Assembly: GCA_964486075.1 (NCBI GenBank)
Contig: CAZALU010000049.1
Span: 1-22,726, forward strand
DNA from: JAHIJO01 sp964486075
GTDB lineage: Bacteria > Verrucomicrobiota > Kiritimatiellia > JAAZAB01
Direction of reading: 5' to 3'
DNA length: 22,726 nucleotides
Positions 15,308 through 22,726 of the stretch are shown here, one piece after another. The notes under the pieces are model-generated. The model ran no database searches and was not told where the DNA came from. It saw only the letters and a list, made by a program, of their open reading frames with translations. The number at the start of each line of letters is the position of its first letter. The first letter of the stretch is position 1. The position numbers were made by a program, and so were the translations under genes.

Positions 15308-17608
15308 TCAAGGGGCCGGCGTTTTCGAGGCATCCGAATCATCCACGCCCGTCCCCCGCGACGCCTGGGATGGTTCGATTTTCGGCGTCAGCTTGTCGCC
15401 GCCCGCCGGCGATGACTGTGCTGGAGCGGCGTCCGGAGCTGGTTCTGTATTTGGCGATACGACGAGATTTGCGGAGGATGAAGGTATCGTAGGAACATCA
15501 CCGGTCAATCCGGCCACGTTCTCCGCGACGGCGTTCGAGGATACGGGCTTCAGGGACGGGTTCGACTGCGGCGCCAAAGGTATTTTTTCCAAGCGGTCCA
15601 CCGACTGCTGGGCAACAGCCTCATACCCGGTAAGCGGGGCCTTTTCGTCCAGGATGGTAGGGGTCAGCATGATCAACAAGTTATGTTTGGAGATGACATC
15701 CACATTATGCTTGAACAACAACCCCACGAGCGGAATATCGCTGAGGATCGGTACTCGTATTTCCTTTGAACTTTTCTGGTTATCGATCAAGCCGCCGATG
15801 ATCACGGTGTGCTTACTGGGCACATTAGCCCGCGTAACAACCTGGCGTGTGCTGATTACCGGATAGACCGAGCCGGCGGGCGTGGTGATGTCTTTCACGT
15901 GCGAGCTCATCTGTGGGTTTACCGTGAGCCGGATCATATCCACATTACGGTCGATTTCCGGAATCACCCACAGGGTCAAACCCAGGTCATTCCACTCCAC
16001 GTGTTCGGAAAAAGATTCCGTCTGGCCTTGTTGGGGATTGGCGGATTGCTTGGTGGATATAATGGTGGGGTACCTTTCGCCCACGTGAATCTTGGCTTCG
16101 ACCTTGTTACCGACCACTATCAGGGGGTGGGAAATCATTTCCATGTTCTCGGTATGCTGTAAGGCGCTGAGAAACAATGATACGTCCGATACGTTCAGAA
16201 TGGCAGTGCCGGCCTTGGTTTCATTGCGCTTATCCGTCAAGGTATCCTCTTTGACCGAACTGACATCGCGTCCCCGGTTAATGGTATCGGTAATTTTTCG
16301 AGTTGGAGTAATGACGGTATTGGCAATCCAGTTTCCTGAATCGGGAGGCTGCTCCTCGTAAGTGGTTGTGGTCTCCTGGTACTCCTTGCCTTCTATGTCG
16401 TAGCGTCGGTTGAGGTCATCCAGATTGGATCGGTTATCGAAATTATTATCCTTGTTGATGGTGGAATTCACCAAATTATGATCGTCAGCAAACGACCACT
16501 TCAAATCTTGCATTTTCAGAGTGGCGCCAAAATGATCCAGCATCGACCAGTCGAAACCCAGCTTCTTGCTGTCGTCCGAGACCACATCAATAATGCGAGC
16601 CTCGATAAACACCTGTGGTTCCCGTTTGTCCAAAGCCAGGATAATATTCGCCACCTTGTCCACGTATTCCTTGATATCCGTGATCAGGATTTTCGTCGTG
16701 ATGCTGGGGTTCTGAATAACATCCGTTGCCAGGGGAGAAGATTTCAAACTCGCCCGATCCTGCTCCCGGCTCTGGCTGGCAATGATCGTGCCGCGTGGCG
16801 ACAACAGTTTCAAGACTTTCACCTGCTCGATGAAGTCAACGGCATTCAGGTATTGCACGGAAATAGCCCGCGTAACCAGGGGCTTGGTGTTTTCAATCTG
16901 CTGGAGCTTCTCCCCGTACATTGCGGATGTGACCACCATGAGGATGCCGGACGGGTCCTCGATCAGCGATAAATTCACCGAGCCCAGCGCCAGGGATAAG
17001 GCCGTTTTCCATTCGATGTTTTTCAAATTAGCCGTTATGAACGAATTGGTGACGCTGGCGGCAATGATTATATTGGCGCCGGAAATCTTGGAAAACATGT
17101 TGACCACATCGGGTACCGGAACGGAATCAAAGGCAATCGAGATCAGGCTGGCAGCGCCATTCGTCAGCGTCCCCTCCGGCAAGTCCCCAGACTCATCGGT
17201 CACGGGCAGATCTATTACCGGAGTCGAACCACGGCCGTTGTTAACGACAGCCGCATGCGTTACGCCTTGCGGTGGCACTGCAGCAACCGTTTCGCCGGCC
17301 GGCTGCGGCTCGGCTATTGAAAGCTCGCTTTGAGTCGGTTCTTCGCGAGCGCTCAACAATTCAGTTGGATTGATGGTGTCGCTCGAATCAGCCAAGCTAT
17401 CCGCTCCCGCCACGCGAGCGTCGGACGGCTCGCGTTGCTCAATCGCCACGCCCTGCTCCGCTGCCGCCTGATCCTGAATGCCCGAGGGTTCATTTGCAGT
17501 CGGCTGAAGCAGAGTTGTTGCGTCGGTTTGGGCGCTGCCGACCGGCGGCGCCAGTGAGCCGGCCATCAAAATCAGGCTAAATATCATGCGTAGCATGTGC
17601 TTCGTCAT
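15308..17608 (-). CDS. pilQ: Secretin, PilQ-like outer-membrane pore
   Basis: 766 residues with a signal peptide (MTKHMLRMIFSLILMAGSLA). Next comes a long Ala/Glu/Pro/Ser-rich region to about 150, then an N0/STN-type domain (about 155-230, IAFDSVPVPDVVNMFSK), an N1-like domain (about 245-340, ending ALDKREPQVFIEARIIDV) and the secretin core ending in VPILSDIPLVGLLFKH. About 85 polar residues lie inserted between LGFDWSML and AGTAILNVSDVSLF. A Pro/Ser/Ala tail of about 90 residues follows the core. It would form the outer-membrane ring through which the pilus leaves. ATG 17608 has GAGG upstream; ATG 17623 has none. Position after pilM-N-O-P favours PilQ, though a GspD-type secretin is possible. 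Confidence 0.9.
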   Translation of the reverse strand: MTKHMLRMIFSLILMAGSLAPPVGSAQTDATTLLQPTANEPSGIQDQAAAEQGVAIEQREPSDARVAGADSLADSSDTINPTELLSAREEPTQSELSIAEPQPAGETVAAVPPQGVTHAAVVNNGRGSTPVIDLPVTDESGDLPEGTLTNGAASLISIAFDSVPVPDVVNMFSKISGANIIIAASVTNSFITANLKNIEWKTALSLALGSVNLSLIEDPSGILMVVTSAMYGEKLQQIENTKPLVTRAISVQYLNAVDFIEQVKVLKLLSPRGTIIASQSREQDRASLKSSPLATDVIQNPSITTKILITDIKEYVDKVANIILALDKREPQVFIEARIIDVVSDDSKKLGFDWSMLDHFGATLKMQDLKWSFADDHNLVNSTINKDNNFDNRSNLDDLNRRYDIEGKEYQETTTTYEEQPPDSGNWIANTVITPTRKITDTINRGRDVSSVKEDTLTDKRNETKAGTAILNVSDVSLFLSALQHTENMEMISHPLIVVGNKVEAKIHVGERYPTIISTKQSANPQQGQTESFSEHVEWNDLGLTLWVIPEIDRNVDMIRLTVNPQMSSHVKDITTPAGSVYPVISTRQVVTRANVPSKHTVIIGGLIDNQKSSKEIRVPILSDIPLVGLLFKHNVDVISKHNLLIMLTPTILDEKAPLTGYEAVAQQSVDRLEKIPLAPQSNPSLKPVSSNAVAENVAGLTGDVPTIPSSSANLVVSPNTEPAPDAAPAQSSPAGGDKLTPKIEPSQASRGTGVDDSDASKTPAP

Positions 17609-17682
17609 AGTCAAGTTCCTCATGGCCAGTCGCGCCGAATTTTAATTGGAAGCCGCCCCCTTGCAAAGTTTATCATCGCCGG

Positions 17683-18360
17683 TCATTGCGCCTGGGTGAT
17701 CGTCGCGGACGCGATCCGGCCCACGGAATCCACCACCGTAATCACGTTCTGGCCATAGGCGCCGGACACCGCCGTATAGGATGCCACATAGCTTGTGCCG
17801 GCCGAATACGAGACCGTTCCGAGCCGGACGTTACCCGCGGTCCAGTGATACGGACCCGAGCCCCCGCTTACTGTGAATGACGCAAACAGCTCTCCGCCTG
17901 CAAGCTTAACCGAAGGAGGCGCAAGACTCAACGACGCGGCATTCGTTGATGCAGCAGTCTGGATGTAGGCAGCCGCAAAATGCCCGCCGTCATCCTCAAC
18001 CAGAATGGCATTTTCGGCCACCAGTATAGAAGTATATACCGCCTGGTTGGCGCCCCGCGAGTGAATGCCGCCATTACTCGGGTGGGATACAGACCAATGG
18101 TAGTTTCCTTCGCCGCCGGATACCGTAAGCACAACCGTCTGGTTAACAAGCGAAATAAGAGAGAAAAGAGGCTTTAAATCCAGCGTCTGCGCCTCTGGCT
18201 CCGTGCGCGGGGCCGAGGAATAGGGGCTGGTTTCAAAATACTGTTCCGCCCCGCTGACGTCCGTATCGGAACTCCCTTCGCATCCGGCCAACATCGCAAG
18301 CGCCGCCATCCCCAGCAGACCCGGCAGAACCCAACAGGCCAATTTTAGATTTATATTCAC
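17683..18360 (-). CDS. Lipoprotein with two Ig-like repeats, unknown function
   Basis: 225 residues from GTG 18360 (GGGGGA precedes it); an ATG at 18375 adds five residues. A signal peptide ends in the lipobox LAGC (Cys27), so it is a lipoprotein. Two related repeats of about 70 residues follow: the first near 67-135 (TVSGGEGNYHWSVS), the second near 147-224 (TVSGGSGPYHWTAG, ending SVGRIASATITQ). The pattern is like bacterial Ig-like or putative-adhesion repeats. It lies between pilP and pilQ in the pilus gene order, so it may be a pilotin substitute or a secretin-binding partner. This rests on position only. Confidence 0.75.
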   Translation of the reverse strand: MNINLKLACWVLPGLLGMAALAMLAGCEGSSDTDVSGAEQYFETSPYSSAPRTEPEAQTLDLKPLFSLISLVNQTVVLTVSGGEGNYHWSVSHPSNGGIHSRGANQAVYTSILVAENAILVEDDGGHFAAAYIQTAASTNAASLSLAPPSVKLAGGELFASFTVSGGSGPYHWTAGNVRLGTVSYSAGTSYVASYTAVSGAYGQNVITVVDSVGRIASATITQAQ

Positions 18361-18490
18361 GATAATCCCCCGCATTAAAAAACTAATACCGCTTGCAGAA
18401 CTGATCTTTAAGTTGCCAGTCTAACACACCGGTTTTGTCCAAGTGGAATTTAATTTAACCGCTTCCGTCGATTTGATCAAGGGTAAATAT

Positions 18491-18530
18491 GCGCCCCCAT
18501 TGAGGGGTGCATCTGCGATTAGGTGCGATT
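18491..18530. repeat. Small hairpin and short direct repeat
   Basis: A hairpin of GCGCCCC with GGGGTGC (one G-T pair), then TGCGATTA twice, 10 bases apart. It sits between the lipoprotein leader and the transposase remnant. It may be part of a decayed element end. Confidence 0.3.
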
Positions 18531-18780
18531 AAGCTGCCCAAAGCGACCTGAGTTCTCCGTTTTGATGGCGGACACAGGCCCCCAGCAAACCGGCAAAGTC
18601 CTTTTTCATCCAAAACTGTCCCCTACGTTGGAAACGATTTTGGAACTGCGCGCATTGGGATTCCATCGATCCGCTTCCAATTGGCAAGCCATCGGAGACA
18701 TGCGGCCCGGAACTCTGAGTATCCAATATAGGAATCCGGCAGAAAGAAAAAATCCGTTCCACCAGATCAGCCATACGCAC
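18529..18780 (-). pseudogene. C-terminal transposase remnant
   Basis: The 83 codons contain DGLPIGSGSMESQCAQFQ, then NRFQRRGQFW, then LLGACVRHQNGELRSLW and a stop. The GSG-x-x-E element followed by a basic 'RxxRxGxxW' stretch is the C-terminal signature of several DDE transposase groups (ISKra4, ISLre2/UPF0236 and relatives); I cannot pick the family with certainty. Only the last part is present; upstream frames give no intact transposase and no inverted repeats are evident. It lies inside the pilus gene row, between pilP and the lipoprotein, and may explain the 486-bp gap there. Confidence 0.6.
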
Positions 18781-18832
18781 AAAGGCCGGAGCCGCTCCGA
18801 GTATATCCGATCAGAAAATCTCGAAATGATAT

Positions 18833-18850
18833 GGTTGTCTTCCGACAACC
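18833..18850 (-). terminator. Hairpin after pilP (possible terminator or processing site)
   Basis: Seven-base-pair perfect stem GGTTGTC/GACAACC with a GGAA (GNRA) tetraloop on the minus strand, 12 bases past the pilP stop. No clean T run follows (ATATCATTTC), so full termination is doubtful. Confidence 0.4.
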
Positions 18851-18861
18851 TCGAAGTTACC

Positions 18862-19335
18862 TTATTTATTTCTCAGCGGCTCAATCCGCACCCGCTTGAG
18901 GTCAACCGAGCGCACGATAAAAAGCACTACGCTGCCATCCACCAGTATGGGAATAATATCACCGGCCTCAACTATGACGCCGTTGATCGTGGCATAACAA
19001 TTCGTTCCGCGCCGGATACTGCCTCCAACACGGAGCATGGCCAGCGCCCGTTGCATCAAATCATCAGCCACCGGCTCCGCGACAGCGGCATTGGTTGTCT
19101 CACCCGTTGTTAGCGCGCCCGCAGCGGGAACCGTCTTGGTCACCGGTGAATAACCCGCCGGCCAAAAAGGGTCCCGCACCTGGTTTACGGCGCATTGATC
19201 GGAGGGCGTTTCTGCCAGGACCTCGTCCACAACCGGATTCGTCAAGCCCTCAGGCGTCGGAGCATCCGGCTCGGCGATGGCCGCGGTGCATGCGACAATC
19301 AAGCACCCGACAAACCAGCGACAGCGCTTTGCCAT
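18862..19335 (-). CDS. pilP: PilP-like periplasmic pilus assembly protein
   Basis: 157 residues with a signal peptide (MAKRCRWFVGCLIVACTAAIA). Then comes a Pro/Ala/Thr-rich linker, the motif RDPFWPAGYSP, and a small beta domain (GSIRRGTNCYATINGVIVEAGD, cut here, then VVLFIVRSVDLKRVRIEPL). PilP normally links the PilN/PilO pair in the inner membrane to the PilQ secretin. The homology is weak; the call relies on position after pilO, size, and the DPF motif seen in such proteins. I use ATG 19335; a GTG at 19371 overlaps pilO, has GGAGG very close by, and would give 169 residues. The gene is followed by a hairpin and a gap. Confidence 0.7.
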   Translation of the reverse strand: MAKRCRWFVGCLIVACTAAIAEPDAPTPEGLTNPVVDEVLAETPSDQCAVNQVRDPFWPAGYSPVTKTVPAAGALTTGETTNAAVAEPVADDLMQRALAMLRVGGSIRRGTNCYATINGVIVEAGDIIPILVDGSVVLFIVRSVDLKRVRIEPLRNK

Positions 19336-19360
19336 GGCCTTGTTATTCCTATATTTAACG

Positions 19361-19984
19361 CTAATTTTCACCGGCCTCCGACGCTTGCGATTTCATTAAA
19401 AAATCGGGGCGTTTGGCCGGATCGATCCAGATCAGCCAGGCCAGCGTGAATGACACGTTGTGTTTTTCCGGATTATCGTCGCACGGCAGAATCGTTAAGC
19501 CGGAAACCGACAACAACGGGTTGCTTGCCTGCAAGTTTTGGAACAGGCGAATCAAGGGCCGAAACCCGGCCTGCGCGGTCACCTGCACTCGATACACTCT
19601 GAAACCAGCAGCTTGCGGTTCCAGGATATCCTTATTGGCAACCTGGATGATTTGAACATCCAAGTCCTTAGCGCAGACGCGTATGTGTTCTTCCATTCCC
19701 AGTAGAAAATTACCCAGGACCGGCAAGGGGATATGCGCAGAGAGCCGGACAATCTGCGCTTGGGCCTGATCGAGTTGTTGTTGAAGATTCTGTCCTGTTT
19801 TAATAACCCGACGCTGATCTTCCAGCTTGGCCCGAATCTCAACGGTTTTGGTCAGGTTCGCTTTTCGTGTCGCGATCAGGGGCGCCACCACGAAGTTGAT
19901 GACGACAAACAAAGCTCCGCCCGCCAGGATAACCCCCAGAATGATATACTGCATTTGCTGGGTTAGTTTAAACTGGGGCGCCAT
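19361..19984 (-). CDS. pilO: PilO-like inner-membrane pilus assembly protein
   Basis: 207 residues: short cytoplasmic tail, one helix (about 13-37), a coiled coil (RKANLTKTVEIRAKLEDQ and on to about 80), and a periplasmic ferredoxin-like domain (about 85-195, with YRVQVTAQAGFRPLIRLFQ and ILPCDD). This matches PilO, which pairs with PilN and binds PilP. The ATG at 19984 has GAGGAA six bases upstream. The gap from pilN is about 80 bases. Confidence 0.85.
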   Translation of the reverse strand: MAPQFKLTQQMQYIILGVILAGGALFVVINFVVAPLIATRKANLTKTVEIRAKLEDQRRVIKTGQNLQQQLDQAQAQIVRLSAHIPLPVLGNFLLGMEEHIRVCAKDLDVQIIQVANKDILEPQAAGFRVYRVQVTAQAGFRPLIRLFQNLQASNPLLSVSGLTILPCDDNPEKHNVSFTLAWLIWIDPAKRPDFLMKSQASEAGEN

Positions 19985-20065
19985 TTGAATTCCTCATCAA
20001 ACTATTTAAATTAGGCGGCTTCGCCGCAACTTCAAAGCGCCCCGGCGCCCGATCGCCGCCCTGGC

Positions 20066-20707
20066 CTAGAGCGCCACCTTGGTTGTAAGCTTGGGTTTGC
20101 TTATTTTTCTCGGCTTCAGGACGCATTCGATTTCAAAAACTCGGGTATCCTTCGCCGCCGCATCCTCGGACGCCTCAAAACGTTTGACATCCACTTGCGC
20201 AAAAATATTCGTAAAAACCGGTTTAGCGTTCAACGTTTGATACAACGTCTGGACGGCATCCTCGGCCCGATCGCCCATTACCTTGCCCTTGATATACAAC
20301 TTTGCAATACGGGCAGGAACATTATCCACCGGCCCGATAGTCTCGTTAAAGGTAATAAGAAGCAGTTGGATCGCAGGGGGCACAACACCCTGAAAACGAT
20401 CCAACACCCATCCCCAATCGGCGCGGGAATCAGCCCAGCCTTCCAGCGCATCGGCCACTTGCCGGAGATCCTTCGACTTCTGGTCCAAACTGAGCACCGC
20501 TTGATAAATGGGCTCCTGCTGTTGCAAGCCCTGCTCCGCAAAGCGCAAGTTCTGTTCGGCGGAACGACCAAGCATGACGAGCACAGCGATCAGAATACCC
20601 GCCAGTACGGGGCTGACAACCGCCACCGAACGCCCCACAAACTTCAAACTTACGCTGCTGCCGCTGCGTTTTTCTGAATCGAGGATCAAGTTTATATGCA
20701 TATTCAT
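20066..20707 (-). CDS. pilN: PilN-like inner-membrane pilus assembly protein
   Basis: 213 residues. It starts MNMHINLILDSEKRS, close to the usual PilN opening (M-x-x-INLLP) that binds PilM. Then come one membrane helix (about 28-50), a coiled coil, and a periplasmic domain (about 90-190) with IQLLLITFNETIG and YIKGKVMGDRAEDAVQTL. ATG 20707 or 20701 fits the family; a GTG at 20755 has no support. The gap of 75 bases from pilM includes a GCGCTGCGCAGCG-type palindrome. Order pilM, pilN, pilO supports the name. Confidence 0.85.
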   Translation of the reverse strand: MNMHINLILDSEKRSGSSVSLKFVGRSVAVVSPVLAGILIAVLVMLGRSAEQNLRFAEQGLQQQEPIYQAVLSLDQKSKDLRQVADALEGWADSRADWGWVLDRFQGVVPPAIQLLLITFNETIGPVDNVPARIAKLYIKGKVMGDRAEDAVQTLYQTLNAKPVFTNIFAQVDVKRFEASEDAAAKDTRVFEIECVLKPRKISKPKLTTKVAL

Positions 20708-20782
20708 AGGCTTAACCCGGCGCTGCGCAGCGGTCACTGAAGCACGGAGGCGCACAAAATTACGGGCGTCGCTCGCCCCTTG

Positions 20783-21805
20783 TTAACTTCCGGATGCTTC
20801 TTCAAAAACGCCCAGCGCAGCCCCGATCGCTCCCGTAAAACAGGAAAGCCGGTCTGCGTACTGCTTAGGAATGGCCTCCGGCCCAATAGTCATGCCTTCA
20901 AAAGGATTCCAGAACTCAACATTCAAACTGACGGCCGATTTTACTTCATTCTGCCAGTCGCGCGACACGCCTTTACCGTCGGGCAAATAGAGCTTGGCGA
21001 TCAGGCAGTTTTCACGGCGTTCAATGAAATGTTTGGAAATCACCAGCTGCTTGATGAAGGGCTCCGCCGCTTCCTTGATGATCTGCGAGACATCAAACGA
21101 GCCGTCCGCCACAATGTTTTCGGCCGTAGCCTGATCCACACCCAGGTCTTTGCGTATCCGATCAAGCAAGTCAAAATGTCCGGAATCGAATTTCCGGATA
21201 AGCACCAATTCGCCCTTGTTGAAAAAAGCCGCGAGCGTAACCCTGGCGCCCTGCTCAATCACACCGACCGCCTGTTCCTTGTGAGCCATGGCCGGGCCGT
21301 GCAGAAAGGCCGTAATGGACGCCAGCCCGGAAATTTCCAGCGCGATCGGCGCCGGCAACCCAACCGGAAAGAAAGCGCAGGCTGCCTTGGATTCGGCTTC
21401 GGAAACTGCAATGGTCAATAGCTTGGTTTCTGCCCGCGCATGTCCATGGCTGACGATCTGATAAGCGATGCGATAATCGCCTTCCTCAATCCCCATATGA
21501 TCCTTGATATTGGCCTGCATAGCGTCATCCAGCTGTCCCGGAAGATTAAGTAGTTTCACAACAGCATGTTCGCCCGGGAAACAGATAGCCACATTACGGG
21601 CCAGCAGGTGCTTCGGCAGATGCAAAGGATTATTGGCGCCGGAATCGAGCGCCACGGCCGGCAACATATCCGCCGCCGACACCGTCATGACGCCGCCGTT
21701 TTTTCTTATGCGCACGCAGCGCACTCCTGACGGATCCAAATCAACGCCCACGATATCCTGCGGGCCTTTTTTAAGCTTCGCCATCAATTGATTGAAAATA
21801 GCCAT
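20783..21805 (-). CDS. pilM: PilM-like actin-fold pilus assembly protein
   Basis: 340 residues. PilM is a cytoplasmic FtsA-like ATP-binding protein that captures the N-terminus of PilN. Here the N-terminal segment DIVGVDLDPSGVRCVRI stands where most PilM have an IGIDIGSSSIK-type loop; the later parts (LLARNVAICFPGEHAV, ICFPG block, IKDHMGIEEGDYRIAYQIV) also match PilM. The ATG at 21805 is the only good start: it has no ribosome-binding site but lies about 8 bases after the predicted transcript start. It heads the pilus operon. Confidence 0.87.
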   Translation of the reverse strand: MAIFNQLMAKLKKGPQDIVGVDLDPSGVRCVRIRKNGGVMTVSAADMLPAVALDSGANNPLHLPKHLLARNVAICFPGEHAVVKLLNLPGQLDDAMQANIKDHMGIEEGDYRIAYQIVSHGHARAETKLLTIAVSEAESKAACAFFPVGLPAPIALEISGLASITAFLHGPAMAHKEQAVGVIEQGARVTLAAFFNKGELVLIRKFDSGHFDLLDRIRKDLGVDQATAENIVADGSFDVSQIIKEAAEPFIKQLVISKHFIERRENCLIAKLYLPDGKGVSRDWQNEVKSAVSLNVEFWNPFEGMTIGPEAIPKQYADRLSCFTGAIGAALGVFEEASGS

Positions 21806-21819
21806 AGCATTAAATTGAG

Positions 21820-21845
21820 AATATAACACCAATCCCGGCAAGGCA
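21820..21845 (-). promoter_or_regulatory. Candidate pilM operon promoter (extended -10), nearly leaderless transcript
   Basis: Minus strand TGTTATATT (extended -10, hexamer at 21825-21820) with a poor -35. A start about 7 bases on leaves roughly an 8-base leader before ATG 21805, which fits the missing ribosome-binding site. Confidence 0.4.
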
Positions 21846-22085
21846 AAGGAAAAAAGAGCAGTGATTTTCGGGCGGGCGCATGGTAATTCCGTACGGGCTT
21901 TCTGCGAGTGGCTTTTTGAAAATTGCCCAACTTTTATTTACTGCGGGAATGAGCACAGCATGCAAAGAGGGCTTTGCCTAACAGGCTAACAGTCTACGGC
22001 TGGAATATCGGCAGGAACACGGCGATCACCATACCGCAGTTGAATCGCATGCGTTAAACACGAGGTTGCCAGAAGTTATCGGAAC

Positions 22086-22243
22086 AATAGAGGCTCTTTC
22101 AAAACCCCTGACGGACGCAACGGCGTGCGTCCCTCCAGTTCCAAAATCAGTTCGTTAGCGCGACTTCTGGAGGGCCATCCCGGTCTCACAAGGGTATTGG
22201 GATCGTGGCCGTCTTCAGCAAGTGTTTTGCAAGAGCCTCAATA
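22086..22243. mobile_element. MITE-like non-autonomous element, 150 bp
   Basis: Terminal inverted repeats GAGGCTCTTTCAAAA (22090-22104) and TTTTGCAAGAGCCTC (22225-22239) match at 14 of 15 positions. Both sides are flanked by the direct repeat AATA (22086-22089 and 22240-22243), a likely target duplication. Inside are hairpins 22113-22119/22126-22132 (7 bp, perfect), 22131-22138/22167-22174 (8 bp, perfect) and 22173-22181/22199-22210 (with a 3-base bulge). No ORF is inside. The ends resemble IS5-group inverted repeats from memory only. Confidence 0.8.
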
Positions 22244-22255
22244 GTCTAGTTCTAT

Positions 22256-22483
22256 TCAGGCTTTCAAGACTTTGCCAGATTTAATGCAATTGGCACAAAC
22301 CCGGCGATTAACCACGCCGCCTTTTTCAAGCACACGTATTCTTTGTAAATTGGGCTTAAACATGCGTTTGTTAATGCCGGTGGTATGCAGACCGATACCC
22401 CCCTTGGCTTTAGGCATTCCACGCCGGCGAATAACACTGCCAAAACGTACCCCTTTGCCGCAAATATCACAGTTGCTCGCCAT
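22256..22483 (-). CDS. rpmB: 50S ribosomal protein L28
   Basis: 75 residues, normal for L28, a large-subunit protein of the ribosome. MASNCDICGKGVRFG, then GMPKAKGGIGLHTTG, NKRMFKPNLQ and ANCIKSGKVLKA match the family. The two CxxC pairs (CDIC and CANC) make it the zinc-binding form. AAGGAG lies just upstream of ATG 22483. It stands alone on the minus strand, divergent from tRNA-Glu. The MITE-like element lies just past its stop. Confidence 0.97.
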   Translation of the reverse strand: MASNCDICGKGVRFGSVIRRRGMPKAKGGIGLHTTGINKRMFKPNLQRIRVLEKGGVVNRRVCANCIKSGKVLKA

Positions 22484-22568
22484 AATAACTCCTTTACCTC
22501 AATACGCCAGCAAGCTGGCTCGCGGAAAAATGTGAATATATGAAAAGCAAACGCGCATCGCAAGTTTT

Positions 22569-22600
22569 ATTATAGACTTTATTTTTCTCTTGCGTTGCAA
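22569..22600 (-). promoter_or_regulatory. Candidate rpmB promoter
   Basis: TATAAT on the minus strand (22574-22569) about 86 bases before rpmB. The best -35 is TTGCAA (22600-22595), but the spacing is 20 bases, so this is uncertain. TTGCAA is its own complement and could also serve the divergent tRNA-Glu. Confidence 0.35.
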
Positions 22601-22622
22601 ACTTTATTTGATACGGTATTGA
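22595..22622 (+). promoter_or_regulatory. Candidate tRNA-Glu promoter
   Basis: TTGCAA (22595-22600), a 16-base spacer, TATTGA (22617-22622), with the tRNA starting 15 bases later. An overlapping alternative is TTGCGT (22590) with TACGGT (22612). Confidence 0.33.
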
Positions 22623-22637
22623 GTGCTGGTTTCAATT

Positions 22638-22709
22638 GCGCCCATCGTCTATCGGTTAGGACACCAGGTTTTCATCCTGGGAAGAGGAGTTCGACTCTCC
22701 TTGGGCGTG
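22638..22709 (+). tRNA. tRNA-Glu (TTC)
   Basis: Acceptor GCGCCCA pairs with TGGGCGT, with one G-T pair at the end. The D arm is TCGTCTATCGGTTAGGA, the anticodon stem CCAGG/CCTGG has loop TTTTCAT (anticodon TTC), and the T arm is GAGGAGTTCGACTCTCC. The discriminator is G, followed by CCCG, so CCA is not encoded. Confidence 0.96.
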
Positions 22710-22726
22710 CCCGCCGTCCGTTTTTC

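Noticed and set aside
18523..19113. Plus-strand 196-codon frame
   Set aside because: Antisense to the transposase remnant and pilP, without a ribosome-binding site or recognisable domain.

Overview
The window looks like chromosomal DNA of a Gram-negative, diderm bacterium. It has a meso-diaminopimelate-type MurE, a secretin-based pilus operon and many lipobox or signal-peptide proteins. Protein styles (the RDPFWPAGY motif in the PilP-like protein, the VSGGxGxYxW lipoprotein repeats) make me favour the PVC superphylum, perhaps Kiritimatiellota, Lentisphaerota or Verrucomicrobiota. That placement is an impression and has not been tested.

Layout. Positions 1-55: 3' end-truncated initiator tRNA-Met (minus). 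180-674: decayed mobile-element gene (DUF4338 part joined to an ISAs1-type transposase N-terminus, with a deletion and a frameshift). 908-1812: two small plus-strand envelope proteins of unknown function. 1809-3056: minus-strand polysaccharide flippase-like membrane protein, tail to tail with the previous gene. 3057-3539: no gene, but a dense chain of perfect hairpins (3326-3528) next to tRNA-Lys (3540-3612). 3712-3766: long hairpin, probably the terminator of the next operon.

3885-13181 (minus) is a division and cell wall (dcw) operon read in the order mraZ, small unknown gene, rsmH, ftsL, ftsI, murE, murF, mraY, murD. Gaps are tiny or negative. It starts at a near-consensus promoter overlapped by three 10-bp-spaced GTGKG-like boxes (candidate MraZ operator), and appears to end after murD, without ftsW, murG, murC, ftsQ, ftsA or ftsZ. 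tRNA-Thr (13331-13403) lies just upstream of it.

13527-21805 (minus) is a type IV pilus-like assembly operon read as pilM, pilN, pilO, pilP, [486-bp gap with a transposase remnant], an Ig-like-repeat lipoprotein, the secretin pilQ, and a membrane histidine-kinase-like protein with degenerate ATPase and receiver domains. PilM (cytoplasmic), PilN/PilO (inner membrane), PilP (periplasm) and PilQ (outer-membrane pore) would form the alignment complex. The lipoprotein may be an accessory of the pore.

21842-22255 is intergenic and holds a well-preserved 150-bp MITE-like element with terminal inverted repeats and a 4-bp target duplication. rpmB (ribosomal protein L28, minus) and tRNA-Glu (plus) are divergent at the right end. 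The tRNA genes whose 3' ends can be seen do not encode CCA.
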